Source: CALCEB01 sp035531475 (GTDB taxonomy: Bacteria; Acidobacteriota; Terriglobia; UBA7540). Taken from it: a DNA stretch of 64,000 nt. The translations under genes were made by a program, and so were the position numbers. Positions 1 through 7,312 of the stretch are shown one piece after another. Under the pieces are notes generated by a model. It searched no databases. It saw only the letters and a list, made by a program, of their open reading frames with translations, and was not told the DNA's origin. Each line of letters opens with the position of its first letter. Position 1 is the stretch's first letter. The stretch spans positions 124,001 to 188,000 of the forward strand of contig DATKST010000052.1 in assembly GCA_035531475.1 (NCBI GenBank). The letters run 5' to 3'.

Positions 1-693
1 GGCGGGGGGGGTGGAGGTGGAACCACCTCGATTTCCTCCCTGAGTCCTGTTGTAGCGATGGAAAACGCGGTCGCGTTTTCGCTGACGGTGAATGGCAGCG
101 GATTCGCGTCGGGCAGCCGGGTGGTGTTTAACGGAACCACGGAGCCGACGACGCTTGTGAATTCGGTGCAGTTGACGGCGCAGATTCCCAGCGTGGCTCT
201 CTCCAAGCCCGGAACAGCTCCCGTAGCCGTTCAGACCAACGGTTCAACCAGCGGCAGCTCGAATTTCTACGTCGTACCCAGTATCTCGCCACAGGCCGTG
301 AACGTGACCGCGGGTCCGGGGGCAACCACAACGGTTAACATCAGCGTTCCCCCGTTTACCCCTCCGACTCTGATTTTGACGGCCGTGGGCTTGAATAATT
401 CGGCAGGCGCCACGGCGGTGGACGTGGCGCAAGGGACGCATGCAAATCTGTTTGTGGTCGGGAACGGCGTCGCCGCGGGGACATTTTTCGAGGTCACTGG
501 GGCCAATAATGATGTAACGGTCACGGAGCCGGTAGTCTCAGATTTCACATCGACCACCGGTGGAACTCCTGCCGTGAACTTCAATATCAACGCGAACGCC
601 TCGGCCACGCTGGGCGCACGCAATCTGGTTGTCATCAATACGGCGGGTGAAGTGTCCGTTGCGGTCGGAAGCATCGTGATCACGGCGCCGTGA
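1..693 (+). CDS. IPT/TIG-domain secreted protein, 5' partial
   Basis: The reading frame is open from base 1, before the first ATG at 58, so the gene starts upstream of the window. Frame 1 begins with a glycine run, then a Thr/Ser segment, then a fold typical of IPT/TIG (immunoglobulin-like) domains: 'SLSP', then 'NGSGFASGS', 'VVFNG', and a 'PG(T)A.VAVQTNG' end. A second, less clear beta-rich domain follows up to the stop. Such domains occur in large cell-surface or secreted proteins. The visible part has no cysteine and is rich in Thr, Val, Ala and Asn, as in extracellular beta proteins. The next secreted-protein gene starts 9 bases after the stop. The exact role is unknown. Confidence 0.7.
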   Translation, partial: GGGGGGGTTSISSLSPVVAMENAVAFSLTVNGSGFASGSRVVFNGTTEPTTLVNSVQLTAQIPSVALSKPGTAPVAVQTNGSTSGSSNFYVVPSISPQAVNVTAGPGATTTVNISVPPFTPPTLILTAVGLNNSAGATAVDVAQGTHANLFVVGNGVAAGTFFEVTGANNDVTVTEPVVSDFTSTTGGTPAVNFNINANASATLGARNLVVINTAGEVSVAVGSIVITAP

Positions 694-702
694 CCATAAT
701 TC

Positions 703-1551
703 ATGAAAAGACATCATCTACCTCTGGTTGCAATCGCACTGACCGTGTTTGCCGCAACCGGCACGGCAACCTCGCTGGTGCAATTGAGCGTCCAGCAGTT
801 GACCCAAGCCTCAGCGGTGATCCTCCGAGGCCATGCGGTGAATCAAGTGAGCCGGTGGAATGCGAACCACACCTCGATTGAAACCCTGACGACGATCGCC
901 GTGGATCAAAGCATGAAGGGACAACCGGCCTCGACCGTTGTAGTCCGCCAGACCGGCGGCACGGTCGGCCGCATCCGCGAATATGTCCCGGGTTCGGTGC
1001 GCTTTCTGCCCGGAGCTGGCTACATGTTATTCCTTGAACCATCGCAGATTGCTCCATCCGAGTACCTGGTGGTCGGCATGATGCAAGGCGCCTACCGCGT
1101 CTTTCGGGATCCCAACACGGGAGAAGAGCGGGTGATTAATCCTACGGGAAAGTATTTCCACGGTACGCGCGGGCCGGTTTCAAGTGTCCCGTCAAGCCCC
1201 CAGACCGTTCCCCTGCGACAATTCCAGCAACAAGTGGCGGGCGCAATTTCTGCTCCGGTGGTCATTCCAACCGGAACGGCCATTCCGCTGAAAATCGAGT
1301 CGGCTTCCTTTGACGGGGTCGGGCGCATGGCTCTCCAGGCCCGGACCACTGCGGACCTCTTTCCGAATGACCATTTGGTGGTGCCGGCACAAAGCACTTT
1401 GACAGGTTACGGCCAGCGAGTCGCAGGCCATTGGGTGGTGCATTGGAGTACGGTTGAAATTGGCGGTACTCCAGTGAAGATCCGGACAGCGCCGGAGAGG
1501 TCATTGGGAGCACACTTGAGCGGCGAAAAGTTTGTGGCTGTCGTAAGGTAG
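703..1551 (+). CDS. Secreted protein of unknown function (282 aa)
   Basis: I do not recognise the family. The N-terminus has a clear signal peptide (basic start, hydrophobic stretch to about residue 22, Ala/Thr cleavage region). The mature part has a 'VILRGHAVNQVSRWN' start and a segment near residues 100-110 ('GAGYMLFLEP') of the kind seen in proteins that sit beside matrixin peptidases. No transmembrane helix is seen after the signal. It starts 9 bases after the IPT/TIG gene and ends 21 bases before the matrixin gene on the same strand, so co-transcription and a shared extracellular role are likely (inference). Confidence 0.65.
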   Translation: MKRHHLPLVAIALTVFAATGTATSLVQLSVQQLTQASAVILRGHAVNQVSRWNANHTSIETLTTIAVDQSMKGQPASTVVVRQTGGTVGRIREYVPGSVRFLPGAGYMLFLEPSQIAPSEYLVVGMMQGAYRVFRDPNTGEERVINPTGKYFHGTRGPVSSVPSSPQTVPLRQFQQQVAGAISAPVVIPTGTAIPLKIESASFDGVGRMALQARTTADLFPNDHLVVPAQSTLTGYGQRVAGHWVVHWSTVEIGGTPVKIRTAPERSLGAHLSGEKFVAVVR

Positions 1552-1572
1552 GCGGCGGCGCGAGGCGACCGA

Positions 1573-2715
1573 ATGAGCAGAGTACAGGCCTGGAAACTGG
1601 CATTGAAATCGCTGGCCCTCCTTGCGGCCGTGGCCGGACTCGGATGGGCGCTGCTGCTGTTTGCTTACAATCACGAACAGGATGACGTGAATGGCCCGGT
1701 GGCCGCGAAATGGTGCAATGATGATAACGGAACGGCCTGCAATAACACCGTGAGCTGGAGCCTGAATCCGGCGACCGGAACCAACATCAACGCCAGCGGC
1801 GGTGAAAGTGTTCAGACCGCAATTCAGAATGCGTTCAATTCCTGGAAGCAGGCGCAACTCAATGGACAATCCTTGGTGAATCTAACCATAGCCCAACTCC
1901 CCAACAATTCGCTGACCGGGCCGAATTCAGGAGATTGCCAGAACACGATTGGGTTTGAGGATTCCACCAAGTCGGATTTTCCGACCGGCACGATTGCCTT
2001 CACGCAAATCGCCACTTCCTTTGGCTGTACGGTTGCCGGCCCCAACTGCCCTGTGGGATCGCCGCCCAACACCTATACCTGTCCAAATTCCGCAAATCCG
2101 AACACACCTCATACTTGTCCACTTCCGTCCTGCATCATCGATGCGGACATTGAATTCAACCCCGCAGATCAATTCACCACATCCGCCACTCTGGGCGCCA
2201 GTGCCTACGATGTTCAAGCCATTGCCACTCATGAAATTGGCCACTTGCTGGGGATGGACCATAGCGGGCTGGCCAGCGCCATCATGTTTGCGTATGGGGA
2301 CACGGGCGGGGTGGCGATCCGCAGCCTTTCTTTGGACGATGCCATCGGGATGGGCGCGCTCTATCCCGGCTCGAATTACGCCACGCTCACCGGCACGCTT
2401 TCCGGTCAAGTCACCCTCAGCGGGGCGGGCGTTTTTGCGGCCCACGTTGTGGTGATTGACGCGGCCACCGGCAACGCCGTCACCGACGGCCTGACGGATA
2501 CCAGCGGCAACTATCAGATTGCTGGCGTTCCACCCGGGTCCTATAACGTGCTGGCGCTTCCCCTCGCTGGAATTTATACTCTGAGCAATTTCTCCGGCTG
2601 GGCCTGCGGATTCGGCGACAACGTTCCACCTTGCTGCGATCCAACCTCTGATCCCTCTTGCAACAAGTCCGGAGCGTTGAAACCGCACACCAACTACAGC
2701 GGCAAGTTTTATTGA
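1573..2715 (+). CDS. Matrixin-family zinc metalloprotease with C-terminal Ig-like domain
   Basis: Predicted secreted zinc endopeptidase. An N-terminal hydrophobic segment (residues 8-32) is a signal or anchor. The zinc motif HEIGHLLGMDH (residues 220-230) matches the metzincin pattern HExxHxxGxxH, and 'SAIMF' shortly after is the Met-turn, as in matrixins (peptidase M10). Paired cysteines (48/56, and several around 120-190) suggest disulfides. After the catalytic domain, from about residue 270, there is a 'GTLSGQVTLSGAGVFAAHVVV..SGNYQIAGVPPGSYNV' segment typical of carboxypeptidase-regulatory-like beta domains. It is the third gene of an apparent run of secreted proteins. Confidence 0.88.
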   Translation: MSRVQAWKLALKSLALLAAVAGLGWALLLFAYNHEQDDVNGPVAAKWCNDDNGTACNNTVSWSLNPATGTNINASGGESVQTAIQNAFNSWKQAQLNGQSLVNLTIAQLPNNSLTGPNSGDCQNTIGFEDSTKSDFPTGTIAFTQIATSFGCTVAGPNCPVGSPPNTYTCPNSANPNTPHTCPLPSCIIDADIEFNPADQFTTSATLGASAYDVQAIATHEIGHLLGMDHSGLASAIMFAYGDTGGVAIRSLSLDDAIGMGALYPGSNYATLTGTLSGQVTLSGAGVFAAHVVVIDAATGNAVTDGLTDTSGNYQIAGVPPGSYNVLALPLAGIYTLSNFSGWACGFGDNVPPCCDPTSDPSCNKSGALKPHTNYSGKFY

Positions 2716-2756
2716 TTCGCTCCCGGCCGCAATTCGCTTTCGATTTTCCTTACAGT

Positions 2757-2972
2757 CAGGCAAAGGGCTTGGGCGTCACGCGCAAGACTCTCTCGTCGAT
2801 TCTCAACGGCCGCTCCGGCATCACAGCGGAAATGGCGCTGCGGCTGTTCCAGGCGTTTGGGAGCACGCCCGAGCACTGGTTGCAGATGCAGCTTGCCTAC
2901 GATCTGTGGCAAGCGAAGCGCCGCGCCAAGAAGCTGCACGTCAAGCAGTTCTTCGCCATGTCGCCGGGCTAA
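2757..2972 (+). pseudogene. HigA-type antitoxin remnant, N-terminus lost
   Basis: From about 2757 the frame encodes 'LGVTRKTLSSILNGRSGIT' followed by 'EMALRLFQAFGSTPEHWLQMQ', the hallmark HTH and C-terminal half of HigA/VapI antitoxins. The usual N-terminal part (HPGEIL..EFL) is missing: upstream bases belong to the end of the matrixin gene and unrelated sequence, and no start codon with a ribosome site precedes the homology. No HigB toxin lies beside it. I read it as a truncated antitoxin left after a rearrangement. Confidence 0.75.
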
Positions 2973-3016
2973 CGGACGGCCTTACGGTTGTTATATCCGC
3001 AAGGCCTTCGCAGTAG

Positions 3017-3149
3017 GGGGACGGCTTGCCGTCCCCTCTGTGTATATTGGCGCCAAACCAAGAAGGGTAGGGCAAGCCCTACCCCTTGGTGATCGAGTGG
3101 CGCAAGGTGGGAAGCTAGAAACCGACGTAGCGCCGACCTTTAGGTCGGC
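3017..3149. repeat. Cluster of three perfect hairpin repeats
   Basis: Three short palindromes sit in line: 3017-3036 (GGGGACGGC-TT-GCCGTCCCC), 3065-3084 (GGGTAGGGC-AA-GCCCTACCC) and 3132-3149 (GCCGACCT-TT-AGGTCGGC). They resemble REP-like palindromes common between genes in Acidobacteria. The rest of 2973-3339 shows no supportable gene. Confidence 0.6.
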
Positions 3150-3339
3150 ACCGAACGGCGACTGAGGTTGTGTGTCCCGGAGGTAGCCACTGTCAATTCG
3201 TCTTTGGAATTGACCGTCGGTTCGTCATCGAAGGAAAAGCCCACGGTGACGAGAGCGGTGATGGTGGCTACCGCTTTGGAATCGCATACATTCCATAGTG
3301 CGGAACGTATGCGCCACCCGCGTCGGTTGCAACACCTTG

Positions 3340-3867
3340 TTAGCCAGCGCCGCGTGCCTGAGGATTCCGCCGTCTATACTCCTCTAGAAACATCCGTCCC
3401 AGGCCCCGAGAAGTTCTTCGAATGGTTGACGCCGATGCCGGCTCAGAAACGAGGGCGACAATCCGATCGTCGAGGAGGTCTCCGGTTCTGGGCACGTGCA
3501 GAATCGCATTTCGGCAACGGTGGAGCAGCGATGACACGCTGTCGATGTCCGCCCTGAACCTGCCGCGGATGTCCACGCAGCGGCGTTCGCATGGATCCGT
3601 GAGCCCCTCGATGACTGCCCAGAGCATGCCGTACCAAACGAACATGAAACCGAATCCGGGACTGGCAAGCGCCGCCGGGCCAGGCTCGAACAGTTCCGCC
3701 GACGCAGCGCTGAGTTCCCGGTCGAATGCTTCGCGCTGCTGGTTCGCCCACATCCAGTGCCGATGGAGCAAAAGAAAGTCTTCGATCGGCCGATCGGCTA
3801 ATGGAAAATGTCCAGCAGCGGCTCGCCACTCGTCCTCGCTGTAGTCGTCCGGCCCGTTTTGATTCAT
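3340..3867 (-). CDS. Hypothetical protein (175 aa)
   Basis: Not recognised. It is a soluble-looking protein with a charged, Trp-containing N-terminal half, a central hydrophobic stretch ('FMFVWYGMLWAVIEGL') and 'RNAILHVPR', which recalls small proteins around toxin or defence islands. The ATG at 3867 is preferred over the upstream TTG at 3882 because GGGA lies about 9 bases before it. The gene is followed on its own strand by a 'GCTAACAAGGTGTTGCAACC' stretch that resembles one end of an integron attC site (weak). Confidence 0.5.
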   Translation of the reverse strand: MNQNGPDDYSEDEWRAAAGHFPLADRPIEDFLLLHRHWMWANQQREAFDRELSAASAELFEPGPAALASPGFGFMFVWYGMLWAVIEGLTDPCERRCVDIRGRFRADIDSVSSLLHRCRNAILHVPRTGDLLDDRIVALVSEPASASTIRRTSRGLGRMFLEEYRRRNPQARGAG

Positions 3868-3996
3868 TGCTGAGATTCCCAAATACTGGTGCCGCCTAAC
3901 TCTTTCTTAGGCCGACCCGCCGTGGCGGGCTGCCTACGACCGGCCCCCAGATCGGGGTCTCTATAACTTCTCATTATAACGCGGGTGGCGCATACG

Positions 3997-4015
3997 GGTA
4001 GTGTCTCAGTTTGAG
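3997..4015 (+). repeat. Solitary end of a GGTAGTG MITE
   Basis: GGTAGTGTCTCAGTTTG is identical to the right terminal inverted repeat (read inward) of the complete element at 11966-12143. No matching second end or 8-bp duplication is found nearby, so this is a relic or one-ended fragment. Confidence 0.6.
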
Positions 4016-4066
4016 AAATGGATGGAAGCAGAATTGCGGGTATCGTCATCCCCGTCTTGACGTAAC

Positions 4067-4342
4067 TTAGGCCTTCCGCTTTCCGTCGTAGCTTTCATAA
4101 CGTCTTCTCGCTGACTCGCGTATGCTCTCTAACTCCGCTTGGAGTCTTTCGATCTCGGCACCAAACTCGGCAAAGCTGAGGCACCGATGCGAGATAAGCG
4201 GAAGGTCGGTGCCCACACCCTTGTACCCTCCCGATGTCGAGTGTTTGACGGCGACGTGAGAGATTGGCGGACCAGATTCGGATTCCCGCTCCGGGCTTGG
4301 CGGTTCCAGAAAAAGCAGGTCAAGTGAGTAGGTATTTTTCAT
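4067..4342 (-). CDS. Hypothetical protein (91 aa)
   Basis: Not recognised. The N-terminus reads MKNTYSLDLLFLEPPSP; the C-terminal third is a likely coiled coil ('EFGAEIERLQAELESIRESARRR'). The start at 4342 is chosen because GGAGG lies 6 bases upstream; the ATG at 4366 has no such site. It follows the membrane protein gene on the same strand with a 20-base gap, so the two form a small operon. Confidence 0.5.
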   Translation of the reverse strand: MKNTYSLDLLFLEPPSPERESESGPPISHVAVKHSTSGGYKGVGTDLPLISHRCLSFAEFGAEIERLQAELESIRESARRRYESYDGKRKA

Positions 4343-4362
4343 CGCGTCCTCCGGGTGCTCTG

Positions 4363-4605
4363 TCATCTTTTGATGCTCCTAAATTTTTTCGATACGTACA
4401 CGACGGTCCAAATTACGTTCAGTAGGTAGCGAAGCACGTTTCCAATCAACGCCAGAGCAAGTATTACAAATGCTGCTTCTCCCAGGGCTTTCCCTGCCCA
4501 CAGAAACCAGCTCCATAAACCTTCGTGGACCGAAAACGCAAAAATAAGCAGCAAGATCAACCAAATCAGAAGCCTCAGAATTGACTCTTTTATTTTTTCG
4601 CCCAT
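4363..4605 (-). CDS. Small membrane protein (80 aa)
   Basis: Not recognised. It has two hydrophobic helices, residues about 8-28 ('ILRLLIWLILLLIFAF') and 40-68, ending with a basic tail (KKFRSIKR), so it is probably an inner-membrane protein with two spans. It is the first gene of a two-gene unit with the coiled-coil protein downstream. Region 4606-4986 next to it has no supportable gene; it contains one copy of the GCGGGTGGCGYATAC motif (4882-4896). Confidence 0.45.
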   Translation of the reverse strand: MGEKIKESILRLLIWLILLLIFAFSVHEGLWSWFLWAGKALGEAAFVILALALIGNVLRYLLNVIWTVVYVSKKFRSIKR

Positions 4606-4986
4606 CGGGAATCATCAACGTTCACTTTGCAAGATCACTGATTTCCTCAAGTGACCAAACGTGATCGGCAACTCCAGCTTCCATCGCAGGCGTACCGCGA
4701 AGCGTCTTGTGAACCCTGCAGAAATTATAGTGCATAAAGTGAAGGACAACACTTCTTCACGCGCTGGCGCCGTCTCCAAGCTCCGCTGTGCCGACTTTTA
4801 CGATGCCGGCGACCAGTGGATGCCGGCTGAATGCCGCATCAAGCTAAAAGACCCCACTACCTGAATTCTATAACCCTTGACCGCGGGTGGCGTATACACT
4901 GTCTTTCATGTATGCGCCCCACTAACACATGCAATTTCACCGCCCACTGGCGCGGCGCGGTTTTGGCCGTCGGCTGCGGTGTCTTG

Positions 4987-5241
4987 TCAGGCGCTCCTGC
5001 GCTTCGGTGCAGACCGGCGTTGTCCGGTCTTTGGATGGCGGTCCCGAATGATGTGCCCGAGCGCACGAAGAGCTTTATTCACCGATTTCGGATCGGGAAA
5101 TACTTCGGCAACGTCAGGGTCAAGGACCACCATGATCGTGCCCTTCGCAAACCGACTGGCGTATTTTCCGCGAACGCCGCCGGAAAAGTCATACTCCGGA
5201 AGCATCTCCTCGGGTTCGCGTCTGGAGCGTACCCTCTTCAT
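4987..5241 (-). CDS. Antitoxin partner of BrnT-like toxin, copy 1
   Basis: Small basic protein (84 aa) starting MKRVRSRREPEEMLPEYDFSGG; the same 'LPEYD.SGGVRGKY' and 'EVFPD..SVN.ALR.L' blocks are found in the second pair at 5665-5967. This layout, a short gene overlapping the 3' end of a BrnT toxin gene, is that of BrnT-associated antitoxins of the 'hypothetical/CopG-substitute' kind. The ATG at 5239-5241 lies inside the toxin gene (about 50-base overlap), implying translational coupling. It should bind the toxin and repress the operon (inference from family). Confidence 0.6.
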   Translation of the reverse strand: MKRVRSRREPEEMLPEYDFSGGVRGKYASRFAKGTIMVVLDPDVAEVFPDPKSVNKALRALGHIIRDRHPKTGQRRSAPKRRSA

Positions 5242-5506
5242 AGTCTTTCCTTTCACGACGGGTTGCGAGTCTCGCGCTGATGATGCGGATCGCATCCCCG
5301 AACTCGGTGTGTACCACGACCAAGGTTCGGCCTCGTTCCGACCGTCCCAGGGTCACGAATCGACTTTCCTCAGTCGAATGGAGCGGGTCGCTGACGGTAA
5401 CCGAGAGGATGTCTCGGAACACCGAAGCCGCCTCCTCAAAGCTGACACCGTGCTTCCGCAGATTTGAGCGAGCCTTCTCCGGATCCCAGCGAAAAACCGG
5501 TCCCAT
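5189..5506 (-). CDS. brnT: BrnT family toxin, copy 1
   Basis: BrnT toxins (DUF497) are RelE-like ribonucleases of type II toxin-antitoxin systems. The start 'FRWDPEKARSNLRKHGVSFEEA' is the family signature (F-x-WD-x-x-K-A-x-x-N-x-x-KHGVSF). It is followed by 'D.LSVTVSDPLHSTEESRFVTLGRS', 'LVVVHTEFGDAIRIISARLATRRERKDYEE', which carry the Arg and His residues typical of the fold. The ATG at 5504-5506 fits the usual length; the longer frame to 5545 adds an atypical tail. Its C-terminus is about 18 residues longer than copy 2 and overlaps the antitoxin start. Confidence 0.82.
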   Translation of the reverse strand: MGPVFRWDPEKARSNLRKHGVSFEEAASVFRDILSVTVSDPLHSTEESRFVTLGRSERGRTLVVVHTEFGDAIRIISARLATRRERKDYEEGTLQTRTRGDASGV

Positions 5507-5572
5507 TCCGCTTGATTGTTCCTCCCGATCTGGCGGCCACCTCATGTTCAGATTGAACCGGTCCTGGCCAGC

Positions 5573-5661
5573 CTAAGACGAAACCGCCAGCGGCGAGCCG
5601 GGCGACAGCGAGCCTCGCCGCGAGTTGTCGGCAATGGCCGTTCTTGGCGGCGATCGTTTAG
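5573..5661. other. Imperfect inverted repeat, attC-like
   Basis: The left end reads CCTAAGACGAAACCGCC and the right end, inverted, TCCTAAACGATCGCCGCC, enclosing GC-rich internal palindromes. The size (about 90 bp), the CCTAA/TTAGG ends and the place right after a toxin-antitoxin pair recall integron attC sites, but the core does not match RYYYAAC/GTTRRRY exactly. Weak call. Confidence 0.25.
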
Positions 5662-5664
5662 GAG

Positions 5665-5967
5665 CTAACTTCTTGCGGCTAAGCGGCCGCGTTTTCCAGC
5701 GGTCGGCTTCAGGCGGGTGTTCGAGGCGGCGAGCCGACGACGCATTGGGCCTGCTGCCGCCTCGGCTGTATTCACCAACAGACGCAGGGCTCGGTTCACC
5801 GATTCCGTGTCGGGGAAGACCTCCGCGAGCTCCCGCTCGATCAAGACAAGGTTGGTCCCGGCAGTGGCCTGCCGGTAGTACTTGCCGCGGACTCCGCCCT
5901 TAAGCTGCGAGAGGTCATACTCCGGCCGCAAATCGTCATCAAATCCTTTTGCCGATGCCTTCTTCAT
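5665..5967 (-). CDS. Antitoxin partner of BrnT-like toxin, copy 2
   Basis: 100 aa, start MKKASAKGFDDDLRPEYDLSQ at 5965-5967, inside the preceding toxin gene (29-base overlap). It shares the blocks 'RPEYD...GGVRGKY', 'LVLIERELAEVFPDTESVNRALRLL' with copy 1. The C-terminal tail 'RLKPTAGKRG' is probably read-through into a repeat: this phrase is not shared with copy 1 and lies at the edge of the attC-like palindrome. Expected role: neutralise the adjacent BrnT toxin. Confidence 0.6.
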   Translation of the reverse strand: MKKASAKGFDDDLRPEYDLSQLKGGVRGKYYRQATAGTNLVLIERELAEVFPDTESVNRALRLLVNTAEAAAGPMRRRLAASNTRLKPTAGKRGRLAARS

Positions 5968-6226
5968 ATTGCTTGTGCTCTCCTCGGGTCGCCTTCCGTG
6001 CGCTGATGATTCGGACGCGGTTCCCACGCTGGCAATGCGACACGAAAACGACCTGATGCCTGCTGGAACGGCCAATGGTGATCTCCCGATCCTCCCCGCT
6101 GGAGTGATCCGGGTCAGGAAACGTAAAGGCCAGTGGATCAAGGAAGACTGTTGCCGCATCCTCAAAGGAGATTCGGTGCTTCCGCAGGTTGCGCTTTGCC
6201 TTCTCCGCATCCCACTCATAGATCAC
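5939..6226 (-). CDS. brnT: BrnT family toxin, copy 2
   Basis: 95 aa, typical for BrnT. Signature 'YEWDAEKAKRNLRKHRISFEDA' with KHR in place of the commoner KHG, then 'DPLAFTFPDPDHS.GEDREITIGRS', 'VVFVSHC.RGNRVRIISARKATRGEHKQYEE'. It stands 400 bases upstream (gene order) of a clearly homologous toxin-antitoxin pair in the same orientation, so the two pairs look like tandem duplicates that have diverged well beyond recent copies. Its stop lies inside the antitoxin gene. Confidence 0.85.
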   Translation of the reverse strand: MIYEWDAEKAKRNLRKHRISFEDAATVFLDPLAFTFPDPDHSSGEDREITIGRSSRHQVVFVSHCQRGNRVRIISARKATRGEHKQYEEGIGKRI

Positions 6227-6376
6227 AGGCTTAGTCTACCTTACCCAAGTCGGAAAACCAAAGCGCCCGCATCCGCCAAGTCACCTAACGGCTTCCGTCT
6301 CAGCCGCGGCAACATCCATCACTCGAGGCCGGAAGAGCCTGGTAACAGGCCCAGAAGGCAGGAGAAGCGTGATGGT

Positions 6377-6577
6377 TCACAGCTTCGTTGACCGTCCCGC
6401 AAGGTGGTCCCGGAACGCATTCTCTGCCAAAGCGTCCAGTTTCCCGGCGTTGACGTCAGCTTCAAACTGATGGTCCCAAACCTCAGCGTCGAATGCGGCG
6501 AGCCACTCGCGGAATTGCGCCAACTCTGCCCGAGAAAGCTCTTTGACCTGGCCCTCGATGATTTCCAGTTTGCCCAT
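6377..6577 (-). CDS. Orphan antitoxin-like protein (66 aa)
   Basis: The sequence 'ELSRAELAQFREWLAAFDAEVWDHQFEADVNAGKLDALAENAF' matches the small acidic antitoxin family that normally precedes a RelE/ParE-type toxin gene ('EF..WF..FDA..WD.Q.E.D..AGKLD.LA..A'). No toxin follows: after the stop (lower coordinates) the sequence runs into non-coding DNA before the BrnT pair. It may be a solitary antitoxin or the remnant of a pair. Confidence 0.6.
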   Translation of the reverse strand: MGKLEIIEGQVKELSRAELAQFREWLAAFDAEVWDHQFEADVNAGKLDALAENAFRDHLAGRSTKL

Positions 6578-6675
6578 GAGTCACGTCGGTCTCCAAATTA
6601 TATCAGAGCTGCAGGTTACGGGAAGCGGCTAACCGCCACGCTCAGCCGCGAACTGTGCGAACCGGCTTGGGCTCA

Positions 6676-6755
6676 AGTCACGGAACCGCCGTATACGGAC
6701 CCGTACGTACGGTGGTGTGGGAGGGGTGGGCGGGCGACCGCTCCTCCTATCCCGA
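6676..6755 (+). other. Group II intron 3' end remnant (domains V-VI)
   Basis: The segment ACCGCCGTATACGG-ACCC-GTACGTACGGTGGT folds as a domain V hairpin: ACCGCCGTA pairs with TACGGTGGT and the CG bulge sits inside GTACGTACGG, as in bacterial group II introns. It is followed by a G-rich/C-rich hairpin (GGAGGGGTGG..CCGCTCCTCC) that could be domain VI, and by CCTATCCCGAT, a common 3' end. No reverse-transcriptase ORF is present nearby, so the intron is truncated. The rest of 6578-7312 shows no gene. Confidence 0.5.
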
Positions 6756-7312
6756 TCTCACGGCCAAGATGAAGAACTGCCCGGCTGAAGCCGGCCTCTA
6801 CGTTCCGTAGGACCGGGGAGGAGAGAGTCATCGCGGGAGGCGCATCCGTGCCGTTGTTTCGCATGGATGCGCAATATCCCATGGCAGGGTCGCCTACATC
6901 GCGAGGAGCGCGCGACGTAGGCGCCACCGGCGGGTTTACCCTGCCAATTGGCGGCATAAAGCCGCCTCACCAGCAAACTGTGACACGACCCTCCAATTAG
7001 AATACTTGGCAACCATGGTGGAATTTTGATATTCCTATTAGTCTGAGGTTTTCGCGAGCGGGCAAAGCAAGACGCGCGGTGGGTTTCGCGAAGCCGCAGT
7101 TTGGCATCCAAATAATTGAGAGATGATTTGTCTATTTTCTGGGGAACGATTGGCATCGCCTGATTTGCACCGCAAGGAACGTGAAGACCGGGTGACCCCG
7201 AAACCAGCGACAAGAAGAAAGCCGTCGAGCCGGTGCTCTGTTTGTTTCCAACTGTCTCCCGGCGATTTTTTACACTCAACACCATCATAATTTTCTGAGG
7301 TGAAGGACCAGC

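Noticed and set aside
2658..2756. N-terminal part of the HigA-like ORF
   Set aside because: It is an out-of-frame reading of the matrixin 3' end with no HigA similarity.
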